A DNA stretch of 64,000 bases. It comes from Reichenbachiella sp. (lineage in GTDB: Bacteria > Bacteroidota > Bacteroidia > Cytophagales > Cyclobacteriaceae). The stretch lies in assembly GCF_033344935.1 (NCBI RefSeq), contig NZ_JAWPMM010000001.1:4243501-4307500 (forward strand), written 5' to 3'. Both the position numbers and the translations under genes were made by a program. The notes below the pieces were generated by a model. That model was given only the letters and a program-made list of their open reading frames with translations. It ran no database searches and was not told the DNA's origin. Positions 35,158 through 44,343 of this stretch are shown here, piece by piece; position 1 is the first letter of the stretch, and each line of letters begins with the position of its first letter.

Positions 35158-38115
35158 TTAAAAAGTAAGACTTAGACCGGCGATAATATTTCTCGTCTGA
35201 GGATAGGTACCGAAGTCAATTCCCTGAGCGGTATTGCTATAACCAAAGGCATTTACTTCAGGATCGAAGCCACTGTATTTAGTGAAGGTGAACAGGTTTT
35301 CGCCAGTCAAATACACTTTGAGTCCGGTGAGTTTGATTTTGGATAATAAGGTGCGTGGTAAGTCATAACCTATAGTCACCGTCTTGATCCGCAAATAGGA
35401 TGCATCCTCGATAAATCTTGTGGATATTCTGGAGTTGTCTGTATTGCCCCAGCTCGATCTTGGAATGTCAGTAATATCACCGGGCTGCTTCCATCTATCT
35501 AACACTGCGGCCGACTGATTTTTAGGATCGGTCATGCCCTCGATATCCATTCTCGAAGCATTCAAAATGTCATTGCCATATGAGCCTTGTAGGAAAACCA
35601 ATAATGAAATGCCTTTGTAGGAAAAAGTATTGGTCATACCATAAATAAAGTCAGGGTTGGCATTGCCAATGATCCGTCGATCGTCGGCAGTAGGCGCGAA
35701 TGTGCTGCCTTCGTCTTGTCCGATGTAAAAAGCATCTCCAGTCGCCGGATCTACTCCACCATAAACGTACCCATACAAAGTTCCCAACGGCTCGCCTTCT
35801 CTGACTAAACTAGCCTCACCTCTGCCTGCGACATTGCCATCAAAGATCTCTTGTCCAACGATATCCAATACTTCATTTCTGTTGAAAGACAAGTTGATAT
35901 CAGTATTCCACCTAAACTCAGTATCCACGTTGACAGCGCTCAAGACAAACTCTAAACCTCTGTTTTCTAGTGACCCAATATTTTGAATCGCATTATCGAA
36001 ACCTGTAGTACGTGGTAGTGGAGCATTGAGCAACAAGTCACTTGTCCGCTTGCGATAGGCATCGATGGTCAGCCCCACTCTATTGTTCCATACGGCTACG
36101 TCAACTCCAAAATTGATTTGGTTAGACTCTTCCCACTTCAAGGTAGAATTACTAATAGAAGCAGGGAAAGTACCGGGCTGCGGACTACCCCCAATAGGGT
36201 AATTAGCGCCACTGCCTACGAGTCCGAGATAGGAGTATCGATTGGCATCGTCTAGTTGGTCATTTCCCACGATCCCCCATCCAGCTCTTAACTTCAAATC
36301 GCTAATCAAACTAGAACTTTTCAAGAAAGTCTCTTCAGACAGTCTCCATCCGGCAGATACCGAAGGAAAAAAACCCCATCTATTCTCCGGGCCAAAAACA
36401 CTAGATCCATCTGCTCTAAAGTTGGCTGTCAGTAAATATTTGTCATCGAAATCATAAGTCAGTCTACTGATATAAGACTGATTTGCTTTTTCGGATTTAC
36501 TAGCCGTGGCTTCAATTAATTCAGACCCAGCGTTCGGTGTATGTATACCATTACTCGAGAAATTTTGCGTAACAACTCTATTGTCTTCCCAAAGAAACTT
36601 TTGCTGCACAGCTCCAACCAAGACTTCCAAATTACTCTTCCCTAGAGATTTTTTATAGCTCAGCGTATTATCTATGATATAGTATCTGGACTTGTTTGTA
36701 TTATTTTCTGCACGCCCGTTGAGCGCTTTTCCATAACTAGTCAGATAAGGATCCAGGAAGTAATCGTAAATCCCATCCCCATGGTCAATTCCTATATTTG
36801 ATTTAAAAGTGAAGCTCTCCAGAAATGAAATTTCTGCGTAGGCATTGGCTAAAAGTCTATTATTTTTATACTGCCTGTCCGATCCGTCGGTACTTGCCAG
36901 TGGGTTCTCCCAATTTTGAAAAGGGTTGCTAGTAAATGACCCATCTGAATTATAAATATCAATAATTGAGGGGGTAGACAATGCTCCAAGCAGCACTCCT
37001 CCTTGGTTTACACTAAGGTTGTCCGTAACGTCTACATCTGAATAGCTCGTATAGGCAGTACGTGTTCCCACTTTTAGCCAGTCATTGACTTGATGATCTA
37101 GGTTTACTTTAAAATTAGCCCTGTTCATTTCTGAACTTCTTACCGCACCTTTTTGATCTGTCCAGCCTCCTGATATGTAGTAATTGGTTTTATCGTCTTT
37201 GCCAGAAATAGACAGTTGATAATTTTGAGACACCCCTCTTTGGAATATTTCATCTTGCCAGTCAGTATTGGCAGTGTAGTTGGCCCAATCAGTATTCTGC
37301 CCCATCTCCTGCATCAGCTCGATATAGTCTCTACTGCCTAGTACATCTTGTTTTTTCCATACTTCAGAAAACCCTCCATAGGCATTGAAAGCGATTTGGG
37401 TTTGCTCCGATGTACCACTTTTGGTGGTAATAAGCACTACCCCATTGGCGCCTTGCGCTCCATAGATGGCTGCCGATGAGGCGTCTTTCAATATTGAAAT
37501 AGAGGCTACATCTGCCGGATTTATTGATCTTGTATCCGTAGTAGGCACACCGTCAACTACATAGAGCGGCTCACTACTGGCATTGATAGAATTGGTACCT
37601 CTAATCCTCAAATTCAATCCTTGTGATGGCTTTCCACTACTAGACATCACTTGCACACCTGCTGCCTTTCCCTGTATGAGTGAACCAATTTGTGTATTGG
37701 GTCTGAGGGTCAAATCCTCGTCACCAACTACGGCAATAGATCCAGTCACATCCTTTTGCTCCTGCGAGCCATAGCCCACCACAATGATTTCGTCTAGCGC
37801 TATTACGTCTTCTTCCAAACTAACTTTGAAGTAACTCTGCGTACCAACAGTCAGCGTTTGGCTCACGTAGCCTATAGCACTTATCACGATTTGATCCGTT
37901 TCTTCGAATTCGTAATTGAGTTCGAAGGTGCCATCGAATTGAGTAATAGTACCTGAAGTACCACCTAGAATTTGAATTGTCACCCCTGGGATTCCTTCTC
38001 CAGTAGGGTCTAGAATTTCTCCTTTGATGAGAGTCTGCGCCCATGCAGCAGACACTTGCAAAACCACGATCATCGTGGCTCCAATAATCGTCTTTAGTAA
38101 TCGTCTTTTATCCAT
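35158..38115 (-). CDS. susC: SusC/RagA-family TonB-dependent transporter
   Basis: About 985 residues from ATG 38115, which is followed at once by a signal peptide (MDKRRLLKTIIGATMIV, ending AWAQ); the 20 upstream in-frame residues have no signal character. Order: carboxypeptidase-regulatory-like domain (IKGEILDPTGEGIPGVTIQI), a TonB-box/plug start DEIIVVGYGSQEQKDVTGSI, plug with IRGTNSINASSEPLYVVDG, and a 22-stranded barrel to the terminal LSLTF. It lacks an STN domain, so it does not seem to signal to an anti-sigma factor. It imports oligosaccharides in partnership with SusD. Confidence 0.95.
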   Translation of the reverse strand: MDKRRLLKTIIGATMIVVLQVSAAWAQTLIKGEILDPTGEGIPGVTIQILGGTSGTITQFDGTFELNYEFEETDQIVISAIGYVSQTLTVGTQSYFKVSLEEDVIALDEIIVVGYGSQEQKDVTGSIAVVGDEDLTLRPNTQIGSLIQGKAAGVQVMSSSGKPSQGLNLRIRGTNSINASSEPLYVVDGVPTTDTRSINPADVASISILKDASSAAIYGAQGANGVVLITTKSGTSEQTQIAFNAYGGFSEVWKKQDVLGSRDYIELMQEMGQNTDWANYTANTDWQDEIFQRGVSQNYQLSISGKDDKTNYYISGGWTDQKGAVRSSEMNRANFKVNLDHQVNDWLKVGTRTAYTSYSDVDVTDNLSVNQGGVLLGALSTPSIIDIYNSDGSFTSNPFQNWENPLASTDGSDRQYKNNRLLANAYAEISFLESFTFKSNIGIDHGDGIYDYFLDPYLTSYGKALNGRAENNTNKSRYYIIDNTLSYKKSLGKSNLEVLVGAVQQKFLWEDNRVVTQNFSSNGIHTPNAGSELIEATASKSEKANQSYISRLTYDFDDKYLLTANFRADGSSVFGPENRWGFFPSVSAGWRLSEETFLKSSSLISDLKLRAGWGIVGNDQLDDANRYSYLGLVGSGANYPIGGSPQPGTFPASISNSTLKWEESNQINFGVDVAVWNNRVGLTIDAYRKRTSDLLLNAPLPRTTGFDNAIQNIGSLENRGLEFVLSAVNVDTEFRWNTDINLSFNRNEVLDIVGQEIFDGNVAGRGEASLVREGEPLGTLYGYVYGGVDPATGDAFYIGQDEGSTFAPTADDRRIIGNANPDFIYGMTNTFSYKGISLLVFLQGSYGNDILNASRMDIEGMTDPKNQSAAVLDRWKQPGDITDIPRSSWGNTDNSRISTRFIEDASYLRIKTVTIGYDLPRTLLSKIKLTGLKVYLTGENLFTFTKYSGFDPEVNAFGYSNTAQGIDFGTYPQTRNIIAGLSLTF

Positions 38116-38385
38116 GCTTTTAGTTTTGTATCTCAGTTCTGGCCAATTGATCAACGGCGATCCATTGACCTTCACAAATAAGGCTGAGTAAAAAGCTGAA
38201 TACCAGCGTCGGTGGCTAAAAAGTGGATGATAGTGGATCTAAAAAAATCCTTACCAACTGATTTTCAATAACATACATGAAATATGCTTTTCGGAAAAAG
38301 TGGACTAAATAATCAGGAAATATGTGAGATAAATCTAAAAAGGGAATAATATCAGCTAAACTGAAGGTACCGACTGTTAAGTATA

Positions 38386-40038
38386 TCAGCCTGTGAAGGC
38401 GTCGATTTTCATAATTCGATTTTCGAATTCTTCTCTCGGGCTGACAGCTTTATTTTTGACTTTGGCTCTATAATTATAGATGGTATTTACTGAGTAGCGA
38501 AGTAGCTTCGAAATTTGAGAACTGTCATCAATGCCCAGACGGATCAAGGCGAATATTCTCAATTCGGTATTGAGCTCTTCTCCTTTTTTCAATATGATTT
38601 TTTGATCTTCTTCTAACAGATCGTTCACCCGGTCGACGAAATCTGGATAGATATGGAGAAAAGTAGTATCGAAGGTCTTGTAAAATTCCTCAACCTCCGC
38701 GTCAATAAATTCTTGAGAACTGGCCCGAGCCATCAGTTTATCAAACTTTCTGGTAGACACCAACCTTTTCACCATGCGCTGGTAATTTTCCAGTTTATCA
38801 ATAAACTCAGAGCAGATATTAAGGAAATTGGCAATGTACTGTTCTTTGACCTTATCCGATTCTACCAATTTAGCATTAAGGCTTGTTAGGTTTTGATTAG
38901 AGTTGCTCAACTCCTCATTCAGCACTTTCAAAGAATCATTGGCCATATGCAAGGCATTTCGCGTAGAGCGAACCTTCTTCACCTGACGAAAAGTACTGTA
39001 CAATAAGAAAGCAAGTACAATGAATAAAATACTGATCACAAGCAAATAGCGCTTCAAATCATGGTTTTGCTCATTGATGATATTTTGATAGGCATTGGTG
39101 ATCAGAGGTAAAATATTAGAGATCTCAACAAATCGCAGGCGCGAATTGAAATACTCGGCATCTTGTGAAGAAAATTGAATGTACTTATAGGCTTTTTCAA
39201 TTTGACCGTTTTCATATAGGAGCAAAGAGAGCTTCGTGAGCGAGGCGTGATCTTTGATCGAGGCCTGTATGTCTGAACACGCCGAAAGAATGAGATATTT
39301 GATCTGATTTTCCACCTGGCCTTTCAGCTCATAAATCAACGACCGCTCGAACGCCACCATAGCATATTGTGAGGTGCCCATTTCAAGATTTTCAAACCTT
39401 CTACGATTGATGTCCTCACACAAACCCAATTGACGAGAGTCGCGAAACTCCTTCTCTTGAATCGCCAAAAACTCCGGAGAGTCTTTGCTTAGAATATCTG
39501 TCAACGAATCCGAATAGGCTCTATAAAGCGCATCGTATGTCGTTCGGTTCTTCTCCAGCGAAGTATAAAATGACAAATCCTCGTAGATTTTACGATACAC
39601 ATTGTAGTAGCGAATTTTGCCGGTTTTGTCCAGCGCCCTTTCGTTCACCTGGCTGATGATGTCTATACTCTCCTTGTACGCCCCAGACTTCACGAAGAGG
39701 GTGGCCTGGATCAATATAGTTTCGTTGAAGGCCTCGGGGTTATCTAATATACTCTGGTCGCTCAAGTTCACATCGATGTAGTGCAAAGTAGAGTCAAAAC
39801 TAAATATAGAATATTCGGAGATCAGCCGATTGATGACGTGATGCCTTTCGGAAATGCTGATTTCTTCGGAGGCCAAAATGGTTTTGAGATTATTAATTCT
39901 GGATAGCTTCGCAGCTTCGTATTCTGCTCGATTGGCCATTTTAGACTCGAGTAGCTGATACAACGAATCCAAATTATCCGATCCATATATTTGCGTAAAG
40001 CAAACAAAGCATAAAATGACAGTTACTACTTTTCTCAA
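38386..40038 (-). CDS. Membrane-spanning PUL regulator with TPR sensor and HTH output (DUF6377/SusR-like)
   Basis: A 550-residue protein. It has a signal peptide, a periplasmic helical TPR-like sensor (about 20-325), one transmembrane helix (YLLVISILFIVLAFLLYSTF, ~330-350), a cytoplasmic coiled coil (LHMANDSLKVLNEELSNSN), and a DUF6377-like region ending in a LuxR-like helix-turn-helix (LNTELRIFALIRLGIDDSSQ, then YSVNTIYNYRAKVKNKA). This lets a periplasmic oligosaccharide directly control transcription at the membrane, as SusR does. It lies just upstream of susC on the same strand, with ~270 bases between, so it very likely regulates this locus. Confidence 0.82.
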   Translation of the reverse strand: MRKVVTVILCFVCFTQIYGSDNLDSLYQLLESKMANRAEYEAAKLSRINNLKTILASEEISISERHHVINRLISEYSIFSFDSTLHYIDVNLSDQSILDNPEAFNETILIQATLFVKSGAYKESIDIISQVNERALDKTGKIRYYNVYRKIYEDLSFYTSLEKNRTTYDALYRAYSDSLTDILSKDSPEFLAIQEKEFRDSRQLGLCEDINRRRFENLEMGTSQYAMVAFERSLIYELKGQVENQIKYLILSACSDIQASIKDHASLTKLSLLLYENGQIEKAYKYIQFSSQDAEYFNSRLRFVEISNILPLITNAYQNIINEQNHDLKRYLLVISILFIVLAFLLYSTFRQVKKVRSTRNALHMANDSLKVLNEELSNSNQNLTSLNAKLVESDKVKEQYIANFLNICSEFIDKLENYQRMVKRLVSTRKFDKLMARASSQEFIDAEVEEFYKTFDTTFLHIYPDFVDRVNDLLEEDQKIILKKGEELNTELRIFALIRLGIDDSSQISKLLRYSVNTIYNYRAKVKNKAVSPREEFENRIMKIDAFTG

Positions 40039-40202
40039 TGAATGGCTGCTTAAATGTGATCCAAGAAGTACAAATGTGTCATTTTAATCTGAAAAATCTA
40101 AATTCATTTTTCTCATCAAATGATTGAAAGTCTGATCAAGAGCATGAGATTGAAAATATAAATCCAGCTTGAAAATAAATATTCATCACTTAATTCAAAT
40201 CC

Positions 40203-40249
40203 AAAAGGCCACTTGTCTCCGTATCTACTGAGACAATGTGGCCTTTTTT
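40203..40249 (+). terminator. Strong orphan terminator-like hairpin
   Basis: AAAAGGCCAC-TTGTCTC pairs with GAGACAA-GTGGCCTTTT (one bulged T); T7 tail on the plus strand. No annotated plus-strand gene ends before it. Confidence 0.75.
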
Positions 40250-40338
40250 AATAGTCAAAATGAGTTAAACCATTGATAGAATTTATTAACTCAGCAAAAC
40301 CGTTTAAATTTAAGAACGTAGGATTGTGTGTTCATACA

Positions 40339-40346
40339 TATATTTG
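40339..40346 (+). promoter_or_regulatory. -7 box (TATATTTG) before ECF sigma gene
   Basis: Exact TAnnTTTG, 17 bases before ATG 40364. It rules out the in-frame GTG at 40328 as the start. Confidence 0.6.
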
Positions 40347-40363
40347 AACGTCAATCAAAACTA

Positions 40364-40942
40364 ATGGAAGAGTCACCGACCAAAAACAACTATTCCACTC
40401 AAGCCAAGGATAAAATCTTCAATGAAGAATTTATGCCTAACATCCGTGCTATGTACAACTTTGCCCACCGCCTTACCTATGATGAAGACGATGCCAAAGA
40501 CCTCGTACAAGACACCTTCATGAAATCATACCGGTTTATTAATTCCTTTCATCAGGGAACTAATGCAAAAGCATGGCTGTTCAGAATCATGAAAAACAGT
40601 TTCATCAACGACTTTCGAAAGAAAAGCAAACAACCTACGAAGGTTGATTATCAGGAGGTGGAAGGTTATTACAATTCTGAAGGCACTCAAAAATCAGTTA
40701 CAACGGATTTGAGAGTAGATACAGTAAAAAACCTCATAGGGGATGAGATAACCAACGCTCTTGCTGCCTTGGATGTAGACTTTAGAACTGTTATTATTCT
40801 TTGTGACTTGGAAGGTTTTACCTATGAAGAAATGGCTAAAATATTGGACATTCCAATTGGCACTGTACGGTCCAGACTTCATAGGGCAAGGAATTTGTTG
40901 AAAGAAAAATTGCAGTCTTATGCGCAGAGCATGGGATATTAA
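40364..40942 (+). CDS. ECF-type RNA polymerase sigma factor
   Basis: A 192-residue sigma-70 family factor. Region 2 spans the FNEEFMPNIRAMYNFAHRLT part with DAKDLVQDTFMKSYRF and KAWLFRIMKNSFINDFRK; region 4 is VIILCDLEGFTYEEMAKILDIPIGTVRSRLHRARNLLKEKL. No region 3, no signal-receiving extension. The start is ATG 40364 because of the -7 box. A small Cys/His protein likely to be its anti-sigma factor is encoded next, then gmk and nadD, an arrangement suggesting one operon. The regulon is not identifiable from the sequence. Confidence 0.92.
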   Translation: MEESPTKNNYSTQAKDKIFNEEFMPNIRAMYNFAHRLTYDEDDAKDLVQDTFMKSYRFINSFHQGTNAKAWLFRIMKNSFINDFRKKSKQPTKVDYQEVEGYYNSEGTQKSVTTDLRVDTVKNLIGDEITNALAALDVDFRTVIILCDLEGFTYEEMAKILDIPIGTVRSRLHRARNLLKEKLQSYAQSMGY

Positions 40943-40989
40943 TAATTAGATTTGCCGCAATTGTGAGCTTAAAAAGATTAATACATGAG

Positions 40990-41238
40990 ATGAAATTCCG
41001 AACAGGAATGGCCAAATGCACTGAGTATGTTGACTTAGTTCAATTGGTTTTAGATGGTGAAGCCAGTCGTTCTCAGGAAGTATATCTCAAAAGGCATCTT
41101 AAAATGTGTTTGAAGTGTCTAGAGCATTACAAACTTGATCAAGAAATAAGGAAGCTTGTACAGTTGAAGTTAGCTAGCAAAGAAGTACCTGAAGGACTAG
41201 CTGATACCATTAGAACCAAAATCGCAAAATCTGCTTAA
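40990..41238 (+). CDS. Small zinc-finger-like anti-sigma factor
   Basis: About 82 residues from ATG 40990; GTG 40963 and ATG 41008 are alternatives. The core is CTEYVDLVQLVLDGEAS, then a HxxxCxxC element (RHLKMCLKCLEHY), typical of zf-HC2/ZAS anti-sigma factors that bind the sigma factor in the cytoplasm. No transmembrane segment follows, so it would be a soluble anti-sigma, possibly redox-responsive. It is ~50 bases behind the sigma gene and 3 bases before gmk. Confidence 0.75.
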   Translation: MKFRTGMAKCTEYVDLVQLVLDGEASRSQEVYLKRHLKMCLKCLEHYKLDQEIRKLVQLKLASKEVPEGLADTIRTKIAKSA

Positions 41239-41241
41239 TAC

Positions 41242-41811
41242 ATGCATAAAGGCAAAGCCATAATTTTTTCTGCTCCATCGGGGTCAGGGAAAACGACCAT
41301 AGTAAAACACATCCTTTCTCAATTTCCCAACATTGAATTTTCAATTTCTGCATCGACAAGAGACAGAAGAGGACGAACAGAAACCAATGGTAAAGACTAT
41401 CATTTTTTAACCCCAGACGAATTCAAGAATAAAATAGACAATAATGAATTTGTAGAATGGGAAGAAGTCTATGAAGGCAATTTTTACGGGACACTTAAAT
41501 CTGAAATTGATAGAATTTGGAAAAAGGGTCATCATGTCATTTTTGATGTAGATGTAAAAGGAGGAATTAGCCTGAAAGAATACTTTGGTGATGACGCCCT
41601 TTCCATTTTCGTAAAAGTCTTGGATGAATCCGTACTAGCCGAACGTCTTAAAGATAGAGGTACAGAAGACGAAGCCAGCTTATCCAGAAGACTTTACAAA
41701 GCTAAATTTGAGATGTCATTTGAGAATAAGTTCGACGTAACTCTAGTGAATGACAAACTGGAAGACTCATTTGAGAACGCTGAAAAAATGATCAGCGACT
41801 TTTTGAAGTAA
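41242..41811 (+). CDS. gmk: Guanylate kinase
   Basis: A 189-residue enzyme phosphorylating GMP to GDP with ATP. P-loop [14 protein letters not shown] at the N-terminus, then the GMP-binding [39 protein letters not shown], and [10 protein letters not shown], plus the lid region with [14 protein letters not shown]. Complete and of standard length. Its start lies 3 bases after the anti-sigma stop and its end is 10 bases before nadD, so it is part of one operon. Confidence 0.95.
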   Translation: MHKGKAIIFSAPSGSGKTTIVKHILSQFPNIEFSISASTRDRRGRTETNGKDYHFLTPDEFKNKIDNNEFVEWEEVYEGNFYGTLKSEIDRIWKKGHHVIFDVDVKGGISLKEYFGDDALSIFVKVLDESVLAERLKDRGTEDEASLSRRLYKAKFEMSFENKFDVTLVNDKLEDSFENAEKMISDFLK

Positions 41812-41821
41812 ATTTGGACTT

Positions 41822-42394
41822 ATGAGAGTCGGATTGTTTTTTGGTTCATTCAACCCCATTCACATGGGACATATGATCATTGCTCAAACCATGCTGGACA
41901 GTGGGCATATTGATGAACTTTGGTTCGTGATTAGCCCCCAAAACCCATTCAAAAAGAACAAAAACCTTCTTCATGAATTCGATAGGTTGGACATGGTGGA
42001 TGCTGCCATATCCGAAAACTCTAAATTTCGAACCTCTGATATAGAATTTAACCTACCCAAGCCTAGCTATACTGCACACACTCTAGCAGTCCTCTCTGAA
42101 AAGAATCCAGACAAAGAATTTTCACTAATCATCGGAGGAGACAATCTAGCTTCCTTTCACAAATGGAAGAACTATCAAACCATTTTAGAGCATCATGAAT
42201 TATTGGTATACCCTAGGCCAGCAGATCAGAAGCCTCAAATTGAGATCACTGATCGTATCCATTTTGTGGAAGCACCCTTATTGGATATATCAGCTACCTT
42301 CATTCGTTCGAACATAAAAAATGGGCACTCGATCAAATATCTAGTACCCACTGAAGTTGAAGACTTTATTGCTAGAAAAAAGTTCTATCAATAA
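41822..42394 (+). CDS. nadD: Nicotinate-nucleotide adenylyltransferase
   Basis: A 190-residue enzyme joining nicotinate mononucleotide and ATP to deamido-NAD in NAD synthesis. Motifs: GLFFGSFNPIHMGHMII (nucleotidyltransferase HxGH), LWFVISPQNPFKKNK, SLIIGGDNLASFHKWK and the C-terminal ISATFIRSNIKNG (ISxTxxR). It ends directly against the convergent frr gene with no intergenic base, so the two transcripts probably overlap at their 3' ends. Confidence 0.94.
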   Translation: MRVGLFFGSFNPIHMGHMIIAQTMLDSGHIDELWFVISPQNPFKKNKNLLHEFDRLDMVDAAISENSKFRTSDIEFNLPKPSYTAHTLAVLSEKNPDKEFSLIIGGDNLASFHKWKNYQTILEHHELLVYPRPADQKPQIEITDRIHFVEAPLLDISATFIRSNIKNGHSIKYLVPTEVEDFIARKKFYQ

Positions 42395-42955
42395 TTAAAT
42401 CGTCATAATATCTTTTTCCTTAGCTACTACGAGCTCATCAATTTTAGCTACATGACTGTCCGTCAATTTCTGAACGTCACCTTCGGCTCCTTTCACGGCA
42501 TCTTCTGATACACCTTCCTTTACCAAAGCCTTCAATGAATCGTTAGTATCTTTTCTCACATTTCGAATACTGATTTTCCCATTTTCGGCCTCAGCCCTCA
42601 CTTGTTTCATCAAATTCAACCTTCTTTCTTCCGTCAGAGGAGGGATATTTATTCTGATCTGTTCACCATCATTTTGAGGATTAAGACCAAGGTCACTGTT
42701 GATAATTGCCTTTTCTACGTCAGCAATAATGCTTTTCTCGAATGGCTTAACTGACAATGTCCTTGCATCTGGCGTACTCACTACTGCCACCTGGTTGATT
42801 GGAGTCATGGCACCATAGTACTCAACCATCAAACCATCCAACATATTGGGCATGGCTTTTCCAGCTCTTATTTTTCCAAGTTCATGATTACAGTGACTAA
42901 CAGATTTATCCATTAATTCTTTGGCTTCAGCCAAAAACATTTCTATTTCTTCCAT
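42395..42955 (-). CDS. frr: Ribosome recycling factor
   Basis: A 186-residue protein that with EF-G splits post-termination ribosomes. The family layout is intact: N-terminal helix, GKAMPNMLDGLMVEYYGAMTPINQVA, SVKPFEKSIIADVEKAIINSDLGLNP, IRINIPPLTEERR and the C-terminal helical hairpin (NVRKDTNDSLKALVKEG). It follows pyrH on the same strand with 58 bases between, the classical pyrH-frr order, and converges on nadD. Confidence 0.96.
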   Translation of the reverse strand: MEEIEMFLAEAKELMDKSVSHCNHELGKIRAGKAMPNMLDGLMVEYYGAMTPINQVAVVSTPDARTLSVKPFEKSIIADVEKAIINSDLGLNPQNDGEQIRINIPPLTEERRLNLMKQVRAEAENGKISIRNVRKDTNDSLKALVKEGVSEDAVKGAEGDVQKLTDSHVAKIDELVVAKEKDIMTI

Positions 42956-43013
42956 GACTATATTCGATTATTTCAGTGATTGCTCCAAAGATAATAATTT
43001 CAGCAACTTTGTT

Positions 43014-43718
43014 TTATGAGATCAAAGTTCCAACTTCTTCACCAGCTATGATAGCTTTCAAATTTCCTTTTTTATTCATGTCAAACACGATAATTGGCAA
43101 GTTGTTTTCTTGACAAAGTGTAAATGCAGTCATATCCATCACATTCAATCCCTTTTCATAAACATCCTGAAAGCTGATACTTGGAAATTTAGTTGCTGAA
43201 GCGTCTTTCTCTGGATCGGCAGTATAAACACCATCGACTCTGGTTCCCTTCAACACTACATCAGCTTCCATTTCAATGGCTCTTAAACTGGCTGTTGAGT
43301 CCGTTGTAAAATATGGATTGCCAATACCGGCACCAAAAATTACTATTCTACCTTTCTCCAGGTGACGAACAGCACGCCTTTTGATAAATGGCTCACATAC
43401 TTCTTCGATTTTAATCCCAGACATCAATCGGGTGTAAAGCCCAGTTTTTTCCAAAGCCGATTGTAAGGCCATGGCGTTGATCACGGTTGCCAACATACCC
43501 ATGTAGTCTCCCTGAACTCTATCAATTCCAGATTCTTCGGCTTGCACACCTCTAAAAATATTGCCTCCACCAATGACAATTGCGATCTCCACTCCCAGGT
43601 CCTTGACCTCCTTAATTTCGTTCACATATTGTTCTAGTCTAGTAGCATCTATACCATATTGCTTATCCCCCATTAGGGCTTCGCCACTTAACTTCAACAA
43701 TATTCTTTTATACTTCAT
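43014..43718 (-). CDS. pyrH: UMP kinase
   Basis: A 234-residue amino acid kinase family enzyme phosphorylating UMP to UDP. Motifs: [69 protein letters not shown] (substrate region) and [18 protein letters not shown]. Normal length. A -7 box for it lies at 43756-43763, and frr follows, so it heads the pyrH-frr unit. Confidence 0.96.
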   Translation of the reverse strand: MKYKRILLKLSGEALMGDKQYGIDATRLEQYVNEIKEVKDLGVEIAIVIGGGNIFRGVQAEESGIDRVQGDYMGMLATVINAMALQSALEKTGLYTRLMSGIKIEEVCEPFIKRRAVRHLEKGRIVIFGAGIGNPYFTTDSTASLRAIEMEADVVLKGTRVDGVYTADPEKDASATKFPSISFQDVYEKGLNVMDMTAFTLCQENNLPIIVFDMNKKGNLKAIIAGEEVGTLIS

Positions 43719-43755
43719 CGGTGATTTGTGATTATCGTGTTAAACAAAAATTTCA

Positions 43756-43763
43756 CAAAGATA
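43756..43763 (-). promoter_or_regulatory. -7 box (TATCTTTG on minus strand) for pyrH-frr
   Basis: Plus strand reads CAAAGATA, ~38 bases upstream of the pyrH start. Confidence 0.6.
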
Positions 43764-43786
43764 GGAGGGAATTCGACACTTGGTAT

Positions 43787-44281
43787 TTATAAGGAAAGTA
43801 AAATTTTACCTTTTTCTACACTATCACCTTTTGTTGCATGCAATCCAGAAACCACACCATCTGCAGGGCATTTAATCACGTTTTCCATTTTCATTGCTTC
43901 CAAGATCAAAAGGTGATCTCCCTTTTTCACTTCTTGGCCTTCAGAAACTAATACGTCAATTATCAGTCCTGGCATAGGCGCTTTTACATCTTTAGCTCCA
44001 GCCTGACCAACTGATTCCATACCTAGTTTTGCCAATAACAAATCCAGGTTGTCCTTAACACTTACTGTATAGGGCGTATTGTTTACTTTAACCTGTACGG
44101 TTTTTTCTTCCTTATCAATTGATATGACCTTTGTTTGATAAGATTTATTGTTCACCAGAAAATGAAGGTCTCCGTTTCCTGACTCGGCTACATCAAACTT
44201 GAATGACTGGCCATTGAGTAAATATTCCTCTTTCTGCTGATCAATTTCAAATGTGTGTTCTCCTATTTGGGCTTTTTTCAT
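43787..44281 (-). CDS. Biotin/lipoyl attachment domain protein (biotin carboxyl carrier)
   Basis: A 164-residue protein. The N-terminal ~85 residues are a beta-rich stretch without known motif; the C-terminal ~75 residues are a biotinyl domain (KAPMPGLIIDVLVSEGQEV, ILEAMKMENVIKCPADG) with the modified Lys in EAMKMEN. It is the carrier part of a biotin-dependent carboxylase, perhaps for acetyl- or propionyl-CoA or an oxaloacetate decarboxylase-type complex; the partner subunits are not in the window. The BirA gene at 23214 would supply the biotin. Its -7 box is at 44299-44306. Confidence 0.88.
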   Translation of the reverse strand: MKKAQIGEHTFEIDQQKEEYLLNGQSFKFDVAESGNGDLHFLVNNKSYQTKVISIDKEEKTVQVKVNNTPYTVSVKDNLDLLLAKLGMESVGQAGAKDVKAPMPGLIIDVLVSEGQEVKKGDHLLILEAMKMENVIKCPADGVVSGLHATKGDSVEKGKILLSL

Positions 44282-44298
44282 TATTGTGCTGTTTGAGC

Positions 44299-44306
44299 CA
44301 AAAATA
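44299..44306 (-). promoter_or_regulatory. -7 box (TATTTTTG on minus strand) for the biotinyl protein gene
   Basis: Plus strand reads CAAAAATA; transcript start predicted ~13 bases before the ATG. Confidence 0.5.
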
Positions 44307-44343
44307 ACTGCCTTGACTCAAACCACAATAACTCAGGAGAAAT

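Larger units (their letters stand above)
40039..40363. other. Gene-free region between divergent PUL regulator and sigma factor genes
   Basis: AT-rich. It holds the strong orphan hairpin at 40203-40248 and the -7 box at 40339-40346. No ORF of note. Confidence 0.6.

Noticed and set aside
42380-42400. Frameshift or fusion at the nadD/frr border
   Set aside because: Both stop codons are intact and simply abut in convergent orientation.
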